From assembly GCA_937879855.1 (NCBI GenBank), contig CALFMO010000068.1, positions 124,001 through 188,000 on the forward strand: 64,000 bases of DNA, written 5' to 3'. The position numbers and the translations under genes are program-made. Source of the DNA: an uncultured Acidobacteriaceae bacterium. Its GTDB lineage: Bacteria; Acidobacteriota; Terriglobia; Terriglobales; Acidobacteriaceae. The notes under the pieces are model-generated. The model was not told the origin of the DNA, did no database searches, and saw nothing but the letters and a program-made list of their open reading frames with translations. Shown piece by piece: positions 63,062 through 64,000 of the stretch (the first letter of the stretch is position 1; the number at the start of each line of letters is the position of its first letter).

Positions 63062-63646
63062 CTATTTGATTGGCCGCGAACCCGTGATGAGGATGTCCAC
63101 AAGTCTCCTGGCGCTTTGCTGCCAGTCAGGACCGGACGCCACGTGGGAGACGCCGATAAGTGCGCGGAGCAGATCGAATGGCTCCAGATCTCTGCGTACG
63201 TCGCCGTTCTTAATCGCGCGTTTCACCAGCGCATCAATCGCTCCTTGAATCTGAGCGCGTGAACCTTCATATAGCTTCGAGGGGCCTCCGACGTATGCGT
63301 TCAGTGCAGGGGCGATGATTTGCTTCGTCGCAATGTAATCGACGAATAACAGCATCCAGGCTCGCAGAGCTTCGATCGGAGACATAGCCGCAGCGAATCT
63401 TCGCTCGGCTGTGGCCAGTTTTTCCACCTCAGTCCGATAGACCGCTTCGATCAGCGCATCTCGCGTAGGAAAGTGGCGATACAGAGTTCCCGCTCCAACA
63501 CCTGCCTCTTTGGCGATGTCGTCAAGGCTGGCGTTCGCGCCGAACCGAGTAAACGCCTCCTTCGCCACCTCCAGAATGCGCTCGCGGTTCCGCTGCGCGT
63601 CGGTGCGCGGTTTTCGCGTGACAATTTTCTGATTCTTGGGTGGCAT
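63062..63646 (-). CDS. TetR family transcriptional regulator
   Basis: 194 aa. HTH about 18-65 (RERILEVAKEAFTRFGANASLDDIAKEAGVGAGTLYRHFPTRDALIEAVY) followed by a C-terminal ligand domain of the type found with MarR/TetR repressors of efflux or reductase genes (ASGPDWQQSARRLVDILI). The start 63646 is preferred over upstream codons that would lie within the operators. Two palindromes sharing CGGAGAnnnTCTCCG precede it, between this gene and a divergent gene at 63780, so it likely represses both. Confidence 0.92.
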   Translation of the reverse strand: MPPKNQKIVTRKPRTDAQRNRERILEVAKEAFTRFGANASLDDIAKEAGVGAGTLYRHFPTRDALIEAVYRTEVEKLATAERRFAAAMSPIEALRAWMLLFVDYIATKQIIAPALNAYVGGPSKLYEGSRAQIQGAIDALVKRAIKNGDVRRDLEPFDLLRALIGVSHVASGPDWQQSARRLVDILITGSRPIK

Positions 63647-63659
63647 AAAAAAAACTTGC

Positions 63660-63711
63660 AACCGGAGATAGTCTCCGGTTATCTTATATACTGATTCGGA
63701 GACACTCTCCG
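63660..63711. promoter_or_regulatory. Two TetR operators in a divergent promoter
   Basis: Site 1: half-site AACCGGAGA (63660-63668) and its exact complement (63672-63680) around TAG. Site 2: CGGAGA / TCTCCG around CAC (63697-63711). Common core CGGAGAnnnTCTCCG, centres 34 bp apart, with an AT-rich stretch (TTATCTTATATACTGAT) between them that could be a -10 region. Confidence 0.8.
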
Positions 63712-63779
63712 TTTTATCCGGAACGCGGCGGCCTGTCAATAGCGGTCCCCGGGTTCTCCGGGTTCGAGAGGTAAGGAAT

Positions 63780-64000
63780 ATGAATCCACTCGCTCGTTAC
63801 AAACTGTCAAGAAATTGCGGCGACCTCATAACGATGGCTGAGAGAGAGTTGTCAGCATTCTTCAGCGCCGTCACCCAGTCGTTCGGGCCAGAACAGGCGG
63901 AACTCTCAGCAGAAGATTGGTTGCAGGAGATGATCGAGATCGATGATCTGCCCACTTCAGCCCGCGAATGGCGATTGATCACTGCGAAGGTTTCGACTCG
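63780..64000 (+). CDS. Unknown protein, 3' truncated by window end
   Basis: ATG at 63780 with GAGG/AAGGA upstream; frame open to the last base (73 full codons). N-terminus MNPLARYKLSRNCGDLITMA, then AERELSAFFSAVTQSF and EDWLQEMIEIDDLPTSAREW. It is helical and acidic, with no signal peptide or known motif in this part. It is divergent from the TetR gene and downstream of both operators, so it is the likely regulated gene. Its function is not recognisable from the visible part. Confidence 0.7.
   Translation, partial: MNPLARYKLSRNCGDLITMAERELSAFFSAVTQSFGPEQAELSAEDWLQEMIEIDDLPTSAREWRLITAKVST

Overview
The window looks like a chromosomal segment of an Acidobacteriota bacterium (Terriglobia / Acidobacteriaceae-like). 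This is inferred from protein families rather than a marker gene: a VWA protein of the acidobacterial type, a large Oar-like TonB receptor with an N-terminal carboxypeptidase-regulatory-like domain, a PadR regulator translationally coupled to a duplicated FtsX/MacB (ADOP-type) permease, a Ser/Thr kinase fused to a PD40 propeller, an S55 peptidase-domain protein, and GC-rich coding DNA. Only one RNA gene was found, tRNA-Ser(GGA).

Layout. 1-6.4 kb: 3' part of uvrA, a CPBP membrane protease, a hybrid PAS histidine kinase, and a REP-associated transposase (RAYT) with its REP hairpins. 6.4-18.4 kb: S55 peptidase, VWA protein, GH31 glycosidase, TPR protein, and a TonB receptor divergent from a GntR regulator, with TATATA-centred palindromes between them. 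18.7-28.2 kb: a tightly packed series beginning with a DAHP synthase and continuing with four exported propeller or repeat proteins (two with c-type haem motifs), a RidA-like protein and a solute-binding protein with no permease. This is the most system-like uncharacterised region. 28.3-30.4 kb: 4-hydroxyproline epimerase and galactokinase. 30.4-36.9 kb: a complete overlapping arginine operon on the minus strand, argR-C-B-F-G-H-NAGS, with two ARG boxes touching the argR start. 37-39.5 kb: glpF and glpK. 39.9-42.6 kb: pyrG and kdsA. 42.6-43.2 kb: a second RAYT bounded by nested inverted repeats. 43.2-49 kb: asnA, tldD/pmbA, a PilZ protein and an atypical response regulator.

49.2-51.1 kb is a tRNA-Ser-linked integrase/excisionase remnant. 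51.2-56.7 kb holds two divergent PadR modules: padR / membrane protein / esterase-like protein on minus, and padR / ADOP permease on plus. 57-64 kb contains a frameshifted prenyltransferase-like gene, an FAD monooxygenase, the kinase-propeller protein and a TetR regulator with two operators facing a gene cut by the window end.

Dispersed hairpin repeats recur. They lie between genes, inside coding frames (pmbA and the CRTAC1-like gene), and at gene ends, where they supply the stop codon (uvrA and glpF). Coordinates of start codons are chosen from Shine-Dalgarno sequences, signal peptides and family length. Functions are assigned from recognised motifs only; no database search was possible.
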